NCBI GenBank assembly: GCA_000277445.1
Contig: AJWJ01000230.1
Coordinates: forward strand, 1 to 35,939
Length of the DNA stretch: 35,939 nucleotides
DNA from: Polysphondylium violaceum
Lineage: Eukaryota > Evosea > Eumycetozoa > Dictyosteliales > Dictyosteliaceae
Reading direction: 5' to 3'
The translations under genes were made by a program, and so were the position numbers. A model generated the notes under the pieces. The model was given only the letters and a program-made list of their open reading frames with translations. It ran no database searches and was not told the DNA's origin. Every line of letters begins with the position of its first letter. Positions within the stretch are counted from its first letter, which is position 1. This document shows, one piece after another, positions 11,386 to 22,258 of this stretch.

Positions 11386-12219
11386 CTTGGTATCAAACAA
11401 AGATATCAATGATATATTTATCTAGATATAAAGTGAACAGCAAAAATAAAAAAAAAGGAAACTACTGTGAGGAAATGCGCTCCCTCAATCGTGTAAAAAA
11501 CCAAGAAAAGTAAGTAATAGTAAGTCCTCATAAATTGTTATTCACCTGATGAAAAAAAATGTGATTGTTTTATTACTTTTTTTTTTTTATCACGCAGCGT
11601 GTGCACTATCTAAACAATAAAATGTGTTATAGATATGCTTCACCAACTTTGGGAAATCTAACAAAAGGAAATATAGTTTTTATCAAATTGACCATGATCT
11701 GTCAGTTTTTATTTTTAAAAAAAGCTTAAAAATAAGAGAAATGACTACGTGGTCAAGTGATGGAATTGTGCCCCAGGGATCACATTATTTATCAGGAGAT
11801 CTGCACGCTTTGCACCACAGATGGGGAAAAGTGTGCAAAGTGGTGAAGAAGTTTTGTTGCCCAAAACCGGCGTGAACCTTGTTTCATACACAATTATGTG
11901 GATAAATATTTTAAATCATTTCTATTTTGATCAATCGCGTCATAAAGGGCTGAAAAAAAAAAAACGCTGTGTCAAAATCTTTGAGATTTTATGAATAAAA
12001 ATGCGCAAATTTCTTTTTTACGCAAAAGGTCTGAAAACCTGGACAGCGGTTTCTTGGGGGCTTGGGATATGTGTTATTCAAAAATCTTGATTAAAAAACA
12101 AACTTTGATTGTAAAAATCAAATCATTCATTCCTAATTCATTTTATTTTTTATCCCTGTACAATATTTTTCAAAAGTCTATAAATTTAGAGTTATTTATC
12201 AATTTCAGATATACATACA
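11386..12219. other. intergenic region between Ski2 and the collagen-like gene
   Basis: This divergent 834-bp gap should hold both promoters. It contains A/T homopolymers (11571-11589, 11953-11964), a GCGC core at 11477-11480 (92 bp from the Ski2 ATG) and GCGCAAA at 12003-12009. In the middle, about 11730-11890, is an island that is clearly less AT-rich and of higher complexity than its surroundings, with a 44-codon frame and a hairpin described separately. No tRNA is seen. Confidence 0.6.
11741..11875 (+). other. 44-codon small ORF or structured RNA island
   Basis: An ATG in the context AGAGAAATG opens a 44-codon frame rich in His, Lys and Cys, beginning MTTWSSDGIVPQGSHYLSGD and ending FCCPKPA. 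Base composition is near that of coding regions. The same DNA can fold: 11808-11815 (CTTTGCAC) pairs perfectly with 11833-11840 (GTGCAAAG) over a 17-nt loop. It could be a micropeptide gene, a non-coding RNA, a relic exon, or chance. No family recognised. Confidence 0.25.
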
Positions 12220-15200
12220 ATGAAACAACTTTTATTAGAAAACAATGGTTTTGATGGTCCTAGTATGTGTTGATATTATTTATATCTGAATTTTTTCGTT
12301 TTTCGTATTTGTTTTTCCCATTTTTTTCAAAAAAAACAACTCACTAACACTTCTCATATGCAGGGGGAGTAAATGGTACAACGGGTAGAAATGGTTCTTC
12401 ACCTGGAGGAAATGGAACCAACGGGACAACTGGTTCGCCAGGCAGAAATGGATTCAATGCCAAACCGATAAAAATAGATTTAAAAGTAAAGGGTGAAAGC
12501 CTTATGGTAGAATACACACTATTCAATGAACCACAGTCAATAAGAGGTCTGGATGTGCTTGAATTTGGTGATCCTACGACAGAGTTGAGAATTTCAGCAA
12601 GAGGTGGTCACGGAGGCGCTGGTGGAAGAGGTGGAAATGGTGGAAATGGTCAAACTGGAGGTAAGTAGATATTGTTATTTCGTGTTGTACAGCAAGTGTT
12701 GTATTGTGTTGTACTAACTGATGACTATTATTATTTTTTCTATTGTTAGCTAAAGGAAGAAATGCAAGCCAGTAAGTATAAAGACTTTTAATGAATAACA
12801 ATGATGATATTAATTTTAAATCATTCTATTTACATAGCTGGGGATCAAGAGCAACTAATGGAGGAAATGGAGGAAGTGGAGGAAGTGGAGGACACGGAGG
12901 AAATGGAGGTAAATAATCAATACCAACAATTATATATATAGATATTAATCAAATAATTCAACAACACTATAGGTAATTCTGGATATGGTGCAAAAGTAAG
13001 TTTAACTATTAATCAATTAGATTTAGATGCATTGATGGTTTTAAAACAAAGACTACCAGATATTTCACCAGGTGAACCAGGTAAGTAGTACCAAAAATGA
13101 TTGATACCATTGTTTGACAACAATTATTAATATTAATAATATAAACTAGGACTTGGAGGTAAGGAAGGTAGTGGAGGTACTGGAGGTTCCGGGGGAAAGG
13201 GAGGAAAAGGTACACATGGTCAACACCCTAAACCCTCCGGCCGACCAGGCTCTAATGGACACCCTGGCGTTAGAGGAGGACATGGACAAAATGGGATGTG
13301 CGGGTTACCTGGTGAATTCTCTATTATCATGACCAACTTGGATGGTACCCAAACAACCTATCTAGAGCTATATCACTTGGAAGTTTCTCGACCAATTTTA
13401 CATGATAGTCGTGGTTATGGCATTATCGAGCCTGGAAGCATGGTAGATTTGTCTATCCTCCACACTAATAAAGCATCATCGTTGAATGATAGATGTCCCA
13501 CCCCATCTCATCAAGGAATCAAAGCATATGTTGCAAACAATGAATGGGTATATTGCCCTATAGAAAATAGAGTAGAGATAGCCAGATTCCTTCAAGCTGG
13601 TTCCACTGCAGAGACGAAAAACATAAAGTTTTTTGTCAAAGATTTAGTACAAAGACCAGATAATATCCCCTTTGAGCCATACAATGTCACTGCAAAATTG
13701 ACACACGAGTGTTTGGTCGATAGGGTCAATCAATCCTTTGAAAGTGTTTCAAATGTTCATACTCCCTTCACAATACAATATCCCGTCACACACTCGACCA
13801 TCAAAGGCGTGCGCACCATAAGTCTCTTTGAAGAATCGCCAATCGTATATTCAATTTCGAACCAGTCTAACCTTGGAATTGGTGAGAAAATTAGGGATTT
13901 AGAGACCCAACTTTATGGTGTAGCTAGATCCCCTTCTCGTGTTCTCTTTACCTCTATAAGAATCAACTACTCTGGAAACGAGGGTTCATTTGGACCCAAC
14001 GATTTTGCCGTCTATGACAACAATGGCAACAAATTTGAACATCCTGAACGTGGTCTCTTTGCAGACATACCCGCCATCGAAAGTAAATCGCATAAAGGCT
14101 TGTCTATTGTCTTTCAATTCACCAATCCACAAACCAGACCATACACCAAGGTCGTTATTGAATCTTTTCTGCATCTCGGTCATATAAGAGCAATGGACAA
14201 TGCACAAATTATCCAAAAGCGTTTTTTTGAGGTGCAATTATCCGATAGCTATAACACCCATGACACTCAAAGCCAATATCTATTGGTAGTTAACAACAAC
14301 ACTAAATTCGACGAATCCGCCCAATGGAAATCAGTATTTGCCGGCCTCTCATCTACCGCCAACACATGGAATGTCAACCTCTACAAAGATTTTAATCCAG
14401 CCTTTGTTCAAAGCAATGGGAGATCTCTCCTCAAAGATTTCCGTGGCAAAACATTTGTTTACTTGGACAACACCTATAAAATCAATGAAGAAACAGGCCG
14501 CCCTACCAATTTCATTAGACCTAGGGAGCTACTTAATGCTGCCAAACACCATGGCATCAACACATTAATTTACGGCTCCTCCTTTTCCATTGCCGCAGAA
14601 TTGATACCAAACAATAGAATTGAACCTTTCTCTGTCTATTATAAAAATATCAAAGAGTTTATTTCAAGCTACAACAACACAATTCCCACTGGCCCCGGTG
14701 CCAACCAACCCCTTCCAGCTACTAGAGCCACCAGACAAGATATTGGCTTATATCTCAAGGTGAATGGAGACACTAGATACGCCATTTTCTTTACAGTTCA
14801 ACAAACCCTTGCAATTTACAAAAACCATCTTCGTGATTTCCCACTACACAGTTTTCACACTACCTCTCTCTCGATTCAAAATCTTGTCAATAACATCTCC
14901 TTTGAGGTCGAGAGCATTTTTGAAAAAGAGAAATTCAAATTTAGTATCGAGAAATTCAAAGCGTCGAAAACCCTCAAACCAAGCCAAAACACTCAAGAAC
15001 TCTTTGATGTTTTGTACTTGGCATTGACCTCCTCTCTTGAGCAACCAGAGCGTGCCAATGACCCCAACAGCTCTTCTACATTCTCTAGTTGGATGAAACT
15101 AAAGAAATCAATCGACTCTGATTCCTTTGCAAAAAAATACTTTGAATTTGACTCTGCTACAAAGATTCTCTATCAATATGATGACGCTTTAAAGTCAAAG

Positions 15201-16841
15201 TCCAAGGTCATGTATGATCTCGCAAGATTCTCCATCACTAGAGGTGGCATTCTTGGTAACGACGTAATGTCTCTAGAAACCCAACTCTTTAGCATTATCA
15301 CACCCACACTTCAATTGACATTTAAGGTCGAGGATGTAGAGATTTACTCTGCTTGGCTAGCCCATCTTTATCCTTTATCAGTCGAATTCTCTCCTATTTA
15401 CCAAGATCAATCTTTTGCTGTAAGAGAACAAATAATCAATGGTGTTCAAGAAGCTAGAGGTATTCACATGTCATCCGACTCTCCAATTATTGAGCGTGTT
15501 GCCATTCCAACCATATCTATCACCGTGAAACACTTGGATGCCAATGAAAAGGATCTAGAGGATGCTGCAGAAAAGCTCCATGCCAAACTAGAAGCTCGTT
15601 TCCCAAATCAAAGAAACATTGTAGTCTATCATTTTTCTCCCCTAAAAGTTGGCTCCAAATCCAATTATCTCGGCACACTCGAAGTCTTTCGTTCATTGGA
15701 CAAAACTGCACCCCATATCCTCCAAGTACTCCACAGAAACGACGAACAAATTCACGATCCAGCTGAAATCGCATCTTCCTCAACCACTTATCACCTCTTC
15801 AAATCACATGACTTTAGAAGCAAATTGGTTCAATTGGACAAACATATTTTAAGAGCCAGTGGCGATCTCGCTGAGCCAGCCGAAGTCCTCTCACATATTG
15901 CTCAGCTCACCTCTCTTGGTATGGTCATGCTCTCAATCATCTCTGATATCGCCGAAGAACAATTCCATTTCAGAGCCCCAACCAAATCGAAAAATCGTCT
16001 CACTCTACAAGAAATCACCAATAACCTAAACACACTCAATATCTTTAAAAGATTTAAATTTACTCTTGATCAAAACAACGAGTTACTATTCCAAGTCATG
16101 TCAGAGCTCCAGGTGCACATTGAAATCATACTCAAAAAGTCCTCTGGAATGGGTTTAGGAAGAGACTCTGATGTCACCAAAGCCACCAGATCCCTCTGGA
16201 CCGATATCATCAACATTCATCTATGTGGCTACGAGTATACCAATGCCGATAAGGGGCCCACTCCTCCCTCCAATCCTATTATTCACAGATCCAAAGTACT
16301 TGAAAAGCTCGAAAAGACATTAAGTAAAAAGAAAAAGGAATGGAAAATGTTTGCCATAGAGACCGGAAAATGGGGATACACCAAAAAAAGTTCAAATGCC
16401 AATTTAATTCTTTCTTCCTATAGAAAACCCTTTTCAAACTCTAGTGTCGACTCTATGGTTCAAACCCCATCGACAATGAAAAAACGACAATTTTCCAATC
16501 GAACACAAGTTGATGCTGTCGCAGAAGTGCCCACCATCGTTGAACAAAGACCCATTTTCAACAATAGTGCTGAAAGAAGGGAATATCTTAAAAAGATTCA
16601 AATCAGAGAGTTTGGTTGCTCACCAGCCAGGGTTGACCAAACTTTGCTTGAAGTTGTTGAAAGAGAACCCCCTATTACTGATTTATATATTCCAGCTACC
16701 TTTAATGATGAACTTACAACAACCACCACCACTACTACTACGACTACTACAAGCTCCACTTCTCGTGCAACGATACCCGATGGAGCCTCTTCCTCTTCAT
16801 CCTCCCTATTCAAATTAAAAAATACAGAAGAAATGGATTAA
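12220..16841 (+). CDS. giant protein with collagen-like Gly-rich head
   Basis: Six exons: 12220-12262, 12364-12660, 12750-12771, 12838-12908, 12973-13080 and 13150-16841. The total is 4233 nt (1410 aa) and the frame is kept throughout. Residues about 12-230 are Gly-rich: collagen-type Gly-X-Y (GVNGTTGRNGSSPGG) alternating with GGxGGxGG runs, broken by two non-Gly blocks (IDLKVKGESLMVEYTLF in exon 2; KVSLTINQLDLDALMVL in exon 5). The remaining 1180 residues form a large folded-looking region starting GEFSIIMTNLDGTQTTYLEL; it has no transmembrane segment or known catalytic motif and ends in Thr and Ser runs. From memory its layout recalls large fungal and amoebal proteins with a Gly-rich head and a domain of unknown function; this is weak. 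There is no N-terminal signal peptide, so secretion is not supported unless an upstream exon exists. It is convergent with the FNIP gene (130 bp). Confidence 0.85.
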
Positions 16842-16971
16842 GTAAATAAATTATTTTTATTTTTACATTAATTAAATAATTCTAATTGTGATCAATAGAT
16901 AAATTGGGTTTCAATTTGTAAAAGACCAAGAAAACATCAAGATGAAAAGTTTATTTAATTTAAATTATTAT

Positions 16972-18444
16972 CTAATTGTTTTTGCAAGTTTGTTGTGTTT
17001 TCCAAAATCCATAATCAATAGTAAGGATATTATCGATTGATCTATTTGGTACCATTGATTGAGTTAATGGTTTACCACCGATGTATTTAATGGTTTTCAC
17101 ACTTGCTGGAATATTGTAGGTTTGATTCTCTTTTGGAATAATGGCAATATGTAATTCTTGAACAGATTGTGGAAGAACACCTTCAACCAAAGATTGATTG
17201 TATTTGACCAAGTGGAGTGAGAGTTTGGTTACTTTTGCTGGAATGAATCCTGGCTCAATAGAGACATCGGAGATATGAGAAGCAATCTTGAGATTGGTAA
17301 GATTGGCTGGAAGCATGTTGGGAGTCATTGGTTGATTGGCATTGTTGAAAGTTAATTCAAGGGATGTTAAAGTATCTGGGAATAAACCTGCTGGAATGCA
17401 AACGGAAAGATATTGTGGCATAACGAGTGTTGACAATGACTGTGGGAAAATGTCGCTATCGAGTGGACAGGGTTCTTTTGGATTATAATCATGCATGTTA
17501 AGATTAACGAGGCCAGCTGGTAAGACATCTTTTGCTAATGGACCACTGAATGAACCAAGATTAAGAGATTTTAATGTTTGAGGGAGGTCGCCAATAGAAA
17601 GAGTTTGATTAAAGTAACCACCAAGATTAAGACAAGTTAAGTTTGAAGGCAATATATCTCTTAATGGCTTTTGAGATTGGAATGTATATCCTGATAAATC
17701 TAAAGTAGTTACTGATTCAGGGACTTGACACATTTCTTGATCCACTTTAAGTTGTTTGACAACCAATGTCTTGATACCTTGTGGTAATTTTAATGTTGCT
17801 GCGTCGAATGAACCTGCAATTTGGTATTCTAATAAACCAGATGGTACCTTAGTAGTGTCCAATGGAGCGACTCCACCTAAAAGAGTTTTAACATGATCAG
17901 GAATTGGTGACTCTAATGGTAAGTGATAACGTGAACCAAGATCCAAATACTTGAGAGTCTTTGGTAAAGGACCAATGGGTTGACTAAAAGCAACAGCGAG
18001 TGCAGTTTGGAGAGTAAGACTTTCCAAATTACTTGGAAGACAGTCCCAATGGAATGGTTCTTTACCATTGTAACCAATAGTTAAACTAGTAATAGATTGT
18101 GGAAGAGTTTCTTTTTCTAATGGGAAATTATAATTATAAGTAAATTTCAACCCCTTTAATGAACTTGGAAAGAATCCAACTGGAATGGCTACTGGCTTAA
18201 GGATAGCTAATACGATATCAGTAATTGTATTTGGTAAAAGATTGGCAACACAGGATGAGGTTTGAAGATAAACATTTTGAATTACAAAAGCATTGGTTTT
18301 GGTAAATTCTAAAAAGTCATTAAAAGTTTCATCAGTAACGGTAACCCATATATCTTGATCGGATACAATAGTAGTATTTTTTTCCAAATATGTCTTTAAA
18401 TTTGAAAATTCAATAGTATTAAGAGTATTTGCATTGTTTTCCAT
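16972..18444 (-). CDS. FNIP-repeat protein
   Basis: A single-exon gene of 490 aa. After an N-terminal segment of about 60 residues come tandem repeats of about 22-24 residues of the FNIP/leucine-rich type, each with a pattern like 'LP-x-x-L-x-x-L-x-L-x-x-x-(Y/F)N-x-x-L/P-x-x-x-x-(L/F)P'. Examples are GDLPQTLKSLNLGSFSGPL and DILPSNLTCLNLGGYFNQTL. FNIP repeats are abundant in dictyostelids, often alone or behind kinases or F-boxes; no F-box, kinase or membrane segment is seen here. The repeats probably form a solenoid for protein binding; the specific role is unknown. Several repeats have drifted from the FNQP core (for example NYNFPLEKE, YNPKEPCPL). The ATG start is the first in frame after upstream stops. 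Confidence 0.93.
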   Translation of the reverse strand: MENNANTLNTIEFSNLKTYLEKNTTIVSDQDIWVTVTDETFNDFLEFTKTNAFVIQNVYLQTSSCVANLLPNTITDIVLAILKPVAIPVGFFPSSLKGLKFTYNYNFPLEKETLPQSITSLTIGYNGKEPFHWDCLPSNLESLTLQTALAVAFSQPIGPLPKTLKYLDLGSRYHLPLESPIPDHVKTLLGGVAPLDTTKVPSGLLEYQIAGSFDAATLKLPQGIKTLVVKQLKVDQEMCQVPESVTTLDLSGYTFQSQKPLRDILPSNLTCLNLGGYFNQTLSIGDLPQTLKSLNLGSFSGPLAKDVLPAGLVNLNMHDYNPKEPCPLDSDIFPQSLSTLVMPQYLSVCIPAGLFPDTLTSLELTFNNANQPMTPNMLPANLTNLKIASHISDVSIEPGFIPAKVTKLSLHLVKYNQSLVEGVLPQSVQELHIAIIPKENQTYNIPASVKTIKYIGGKPLTQSMVPNRSIDNILTIDYGFWKTQQTCKNN

Positions 18445-19167
18445 TTTTTGTTGATTTTTTAAAGTCGCTGCTTATAAATAATAATAGTAAAAAATAATAA
18501 TAAATAAGTTTATAAAATGATAAAAAGATTAGATTTGAATTTAGTTGTATTTTCAATTTGATTTCAATTTGAATTATTATTTATACAAAGTTATTTTTTT
18601 TTTTTCCGAGGTTTTTTTCAATTTTTCGACCTAAAAAAAAAAGTGTGATCATATGTGGTATTTGCGACCAAAGCATAGTAGCATCCGAATAGACATAATG
18701 ATTAGATAGACACAGTTTTGTCAAGGTATCGAATGAAGTGGACCTAATTACTTCAATTATCGTCTTGCAACATAAAAATCATTTATCATATCATTTATCA
18801 TATCATTTATCATATAATTTATCCCTTGGCATCTAAAAAATAATAATTTTGTACGATATTATTAAACCAGGTTGTCTCGTACTAGACTGAAAAAACCAAT
18901 CAATCATTTCAAATTAGTTAGTCGAAAAATGTTGTATGCATTTCATGCCTGGCCATGAACCATTTTAAAGATGTTTTTGATAATTACCGCAGAAAGGCGC
19001 GCCCAAAGAGGTTTTTTAATTTTTTAATTTTTAATTTTTTTTTTACAAATTTTGTCCTTTTGTTTTTTCGTAATTCGACGTCACGCTTTCACACCAATAC
19101 AAAGGAATTTGGGATTCAAGAACTATACAACTACAATATCTTGTCTTTGGCTTAGAGCAATAGAAAA
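18445..19167. other. intergenic region between FNIP gene and Stealth gene
   Basis: A 723-bp divergent gap. It contains T- and A-runs, three perfect tandem copies of a 12-bp unit (18778-18813) and an isolated GC-rich octamer GGCGCGCC at 18996-19003, about 165 bp upstream of the Stealth ATG. A 66-codon frame at 18955-19155 is Phe/Asn-rich and reads as AT-rich noise in the leader. No RNA gene seen. Confidence 0.55.
18778..18813 (+). repeat. 12-bp tandem repeat, three copies
   Basis: Three perfect copies of ATCATTTATCAT follow one another, then a fourth degenerate copy (18814-18825). The unit lies in the divergent FNIP/Stealth gap about 350 bp from either start codon. It may be a simple minisatellite or clustered binding sites. 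Confidence 0.75.
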
Positions 19168-20566
19168 ATGATTAGGGTCAAGGATATTAGAGTAAAGATT
19201 AGATATCTTTTCCTCGGGCTAGTTTTATTTTTATCCATATTCTTTTACCAATCCTCTTCTTTTATTCCAACATTTCAAGATAAATACTATCAGACCAATG
19301 ATTTTGGTAGAGTAAAGCTACAAAGACTATCGACATCATCATCTCTTTTACAAACAACTACTATCACCTCAAACACACGATACCAAATCAACCAAGATGA
19401 AATTCTAAATAGAGAATGTCAATACATAGATGCCGTCTATATCTGGTTGGATGAAAGTGATTCAAATTATTTGAAAAAAAGAAAAGAAGAAGGGTATAGT
19501 ATATACATACATACATAACATCAAGAAAGAAAATTGATGCACATACACTAACACCAACATTTTAGATTTGAATTAGATAGAAATAATACAAACGACTATA
19601 GACAATTGGATCAATTGAAATATTCCCTAAGATCACTAGATACTTATGCACCATGGATTCAAAATATATGGATCATAAGTGATGATCAAATACCCAGCTG
19701 GTATCATTCAAATGAAAATAACCAAAAACTTCAATTCATATCTCTTGAAGTTCTTTATTCTAATAGGTAGAGTCTAATATTGTATATAGATAAAATAGCA
19801 ATAGATATCACATACTAATACCAACTTAAATTTAAGATCACATTTACCAACATTTAATCGATTGTCAATTGAATCAAACTTATACAACTTACCAGAACAG
19901 GTATCAAATTGTTTCTTGTATTTCAATGAAAATGTAGTGTTAAAGAGTCCTGTTAATCCAACAGACTTTTTCGACGAAAACTTTAATCAAGTACTCTTTG
20001 AAAGTGATAATGTATTTGAATCTACTTTATACGACAATTTAATTGAAAAGGGAACCATAGATGATTTCTATAAATCTTTGCTTGTTTCTGGTCGTTTATT
20101 GGATAAAGCATGGGTTAGTGATAATGATAATAAGGATAATAGAATTCACCTATTCAATAGTGTTATCGAACGAGGTGTTTATACTTTTAATAGAAAGATT
20201 CTAATAGAGATGTCTAATGAACTTGATCAACAACTACAACAAATATCATCGCAAAAAGTTAAATTATCAACAACAGATATTCACATTCCATTTATTTATA
20301 ATCAATATGTAAAGAAATTAAGTAGTAATAGTAATAATAACAATAGTAACAATAGTAAATATCAATATAAAGTCACAAATGGATTTAACTTTTATGGTGA
20401 ATTATCAGAACTAAGCACATTACAAGATGCCAAAGAAACTGAATCCAAAGTACTTTGTTTAAATAATAATCTAAACCCTCTGGATGAATTCTATAATCAA
20501 GATGTCGAACAAATATTAAAATATTACAACAGTATTTTTGTTGATCCCTCTCCATGGGAGAAATAG
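19168..20566 (+). CDS. Stealth-family sugar-phosphate transferase (GNPTAB-like)
   Basis: Three exons: 19168-19493, 19566-19766 and 19837-20566; introns are 72 and 70 nt, the second with TACTAAT. The product is 418 aa. A cytosolic tail of about 10 residues and one hydrophobic segment (about 11-28) make it a type II Golgi-type protein. Stealth regions appear in order: CR1 (YIDAVYIWLDESDSNY, about 88-103), CR2 (LKYSLRSLDTYAPWIQNIW then SDDQIPSWY, and LPTFNRLSIESNLYNLPEQV), CR3 (RGVYTFNRKILIEM ... DIHIPFIYNQYV) and CR4 at the C-terminus (VDPSPWEK). Known relatives are animal GlcNAc-1-phosphotransferase alpha/beta (lysosomal enzyme tagging) and bacterial capsule phosphotransferases; dictyostelid lysosomal enzymes carry phosphorylated mannose. 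It lacks the long Notch/DMAP spacers of GNPTAB, so it is a compact version. The substrate is inferred only. An Asn run sits before CR4. Confidence 0.9.
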
Positions 20567-20789
20567 TAATAATAGTTCCTATCTATAACCCCTTTGCTCA
20601 ACAATACTATACTGATAGTATCGTATATATCCTATTATCTTGTATTGCAAGATACCAAACACATTTATAAGTTGACTCTCAATGAGACAATACAAACAAC
20701 AATAAACATGTAATATTATTATCATCTTACAACAAAATCTCTATGAAAGATTAATGTAACTCATTTATTATTACTACTACTCTATCCAT
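20567..20789. terminator. convergent 3' region with hairpin
   Basis: This 223-bp gap between two convergent stop codons includes a perfect 7-bp hairpin, TATCTTG-TATTG-CAAGATA, near 20636-20654, and a second short symmetry GATAGTATC nearby. It must hold the 3' ends of both genes. A role of the hairpin in 3' processing is only a guess. Confidence 0.3.
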
Positions 20790-22258
20790 TTACCAATGTG
20801 CATCTGAATAACATTCATCGGCCAATGGCTCATCTATGATTCTTTTCAGCGGATCAAAATTATACCTTTTCTTTCCTTCTGGAATAATTTCACAAACCAT
20901 TCTTAGACTATCCCACAGTTGTTGATGTTGTTTGGGACCTTCCCATGTTGATTCTCGATGATTAATATGAACAATGTATGCTTCGGGCAACACAAGAAAT
21001 CTAAAACCCTGTAATGCCATCATTAGAGTATGGGTATTCTTGTCGAATCCGTATCCCTTTAATCTTTCATCAAACCATTCTGTCTTTGTTCTATCAAATA
21101 TTAAATAAGGCTCATAAATCCAACTATAAACAGCCTCAAATGGCTCCTTGGCATCGACCCAACGTGGAAAATTGGTGGGCGAATGACATTTACGACAAAC
21201 TTTTAAATCTGCATGCAATATATTGGTTAGTAAATAAAGAAAGGGGTCTAGTGACTGCGGCAACAATACATACTTGATGGCTCAACCTTTTTTTGCGAAA
21301 CCATGCTCAATAGCGTTGGTTTATCGTCTGGCAAAAGATTTGGTTCAAATGAACTTGAAAAAGAGGGAACGACAAAGGCAACCTTCACCTCTTCGTCCTC
21401 TGGCACCATTTGGATGGTGTGATTGATACTAGTGAATGTAGATCTATCGACGAAATCAACATTTGCCAATACCTTTTGATATTGTTTATAATTGCTTCTA
21501 TTGATATGTAAATAGTTTTTAAAGCTAGCTATGTAATCATGAAATCCATAAGGAGGAATAAAATCGGCATCCATGACAAAAACTAGATCGGTTCTCGAGT
21601 ATTTGATTGCTAGATTTCTGAGATTGTTGACCGGATATCTAGTCTGATTGCTATAGAGTAAATGGATATCTGCATACTTTTTCAATGAGGGATTCTCATT
21701 CAATATCTTGGTCAAGAGAGGTAACTCTATGTCTCTGTTTTTTATATACAATGCAATTGATATGGGCGCCTTCCATTTCGATGCCATAAGACCTACTTTG
21801 TACAATCTATCCACAGTGGACTGTGTTACTACGGTAACAAAATATTGACTATTATTATTTTTATTCTTATTATTATTATTATTATTGTTATTATTACTAT
21901 CATTACTATCATTATTATTATTATTATTATTATTTCTTATCGGTGAGCTTTTTGTATCATCTATATTTTGATGATGATCGGTAATTGTGGCGTTTATATA
22001 AAAAGGATGAGTTGTGAATTCGATTTCTAATCCTCTGAAAAAATCATCGTCGGGTATCTTTGATACACCGTTTGGAGGAGGGGGTTTGTTTGCAATATAT
22101 AGATTTATAAATGTATTGTTTGTCATCTTTGAAACATACATCTTCTCCATATTATCAGACGATGACCTATTGTGTATAAATAAATTTACTCCTATTATAA
22201 GTATTATAACAACGAGAAACGTTATTTTAAATCTCTGAAGTCGACCCATCTTTATCAT
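20790..22258 (-). CDS. GT49 / LARGE- or B4GAT1-like glycosyltransferase
   Basis: Two exons: 22258-21274 and 21208-20790, with a 65-nt intron (21273-21209; GTATGT...TGCAG) containing TACTAAC. The product is 467 aa. It is type II: basic start, membrane segment at about 12-29, then a stem with Asn/Asp-rich low complexity (about 109-136). The catalytic domain begins at SQYFVTVVTQ; the pair YPVNNLRNLAIKYSRTDLVFVMDADFIP (split here as NNLRNLA at about 211-217 and DAD at 230-232) is the GT49 donor-site signature. The C-terminal half has CRKCHSPTNFPRW, WIYEPYLI, DERLKGYGFDKNTH and a conserved HINHRES end. GT49 enzymes add GlcA or Xyl/GlcA to glycans such as matriglycan in animals; dictyostelids lack that pathway as such, so the acceptor is unknown. 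Splicing joins VEPS to NLKVCRKCH, matching the family. Confidence 0.92.

Noticed and set aside
11730-11890. A tRNA gene in the GC-richer island
   Set aside because: There is no T-loop GGTTCRANNCC-type box and no cloverleaf that I can fold by eye.
18955-19155. A 66-codon frame before the Stealth gene, possibly an upstream ORF
   Set aside because: It is Phe/Asn-rich AT-noise in a different frame; it may lie in the leader, but nothing supports translation.
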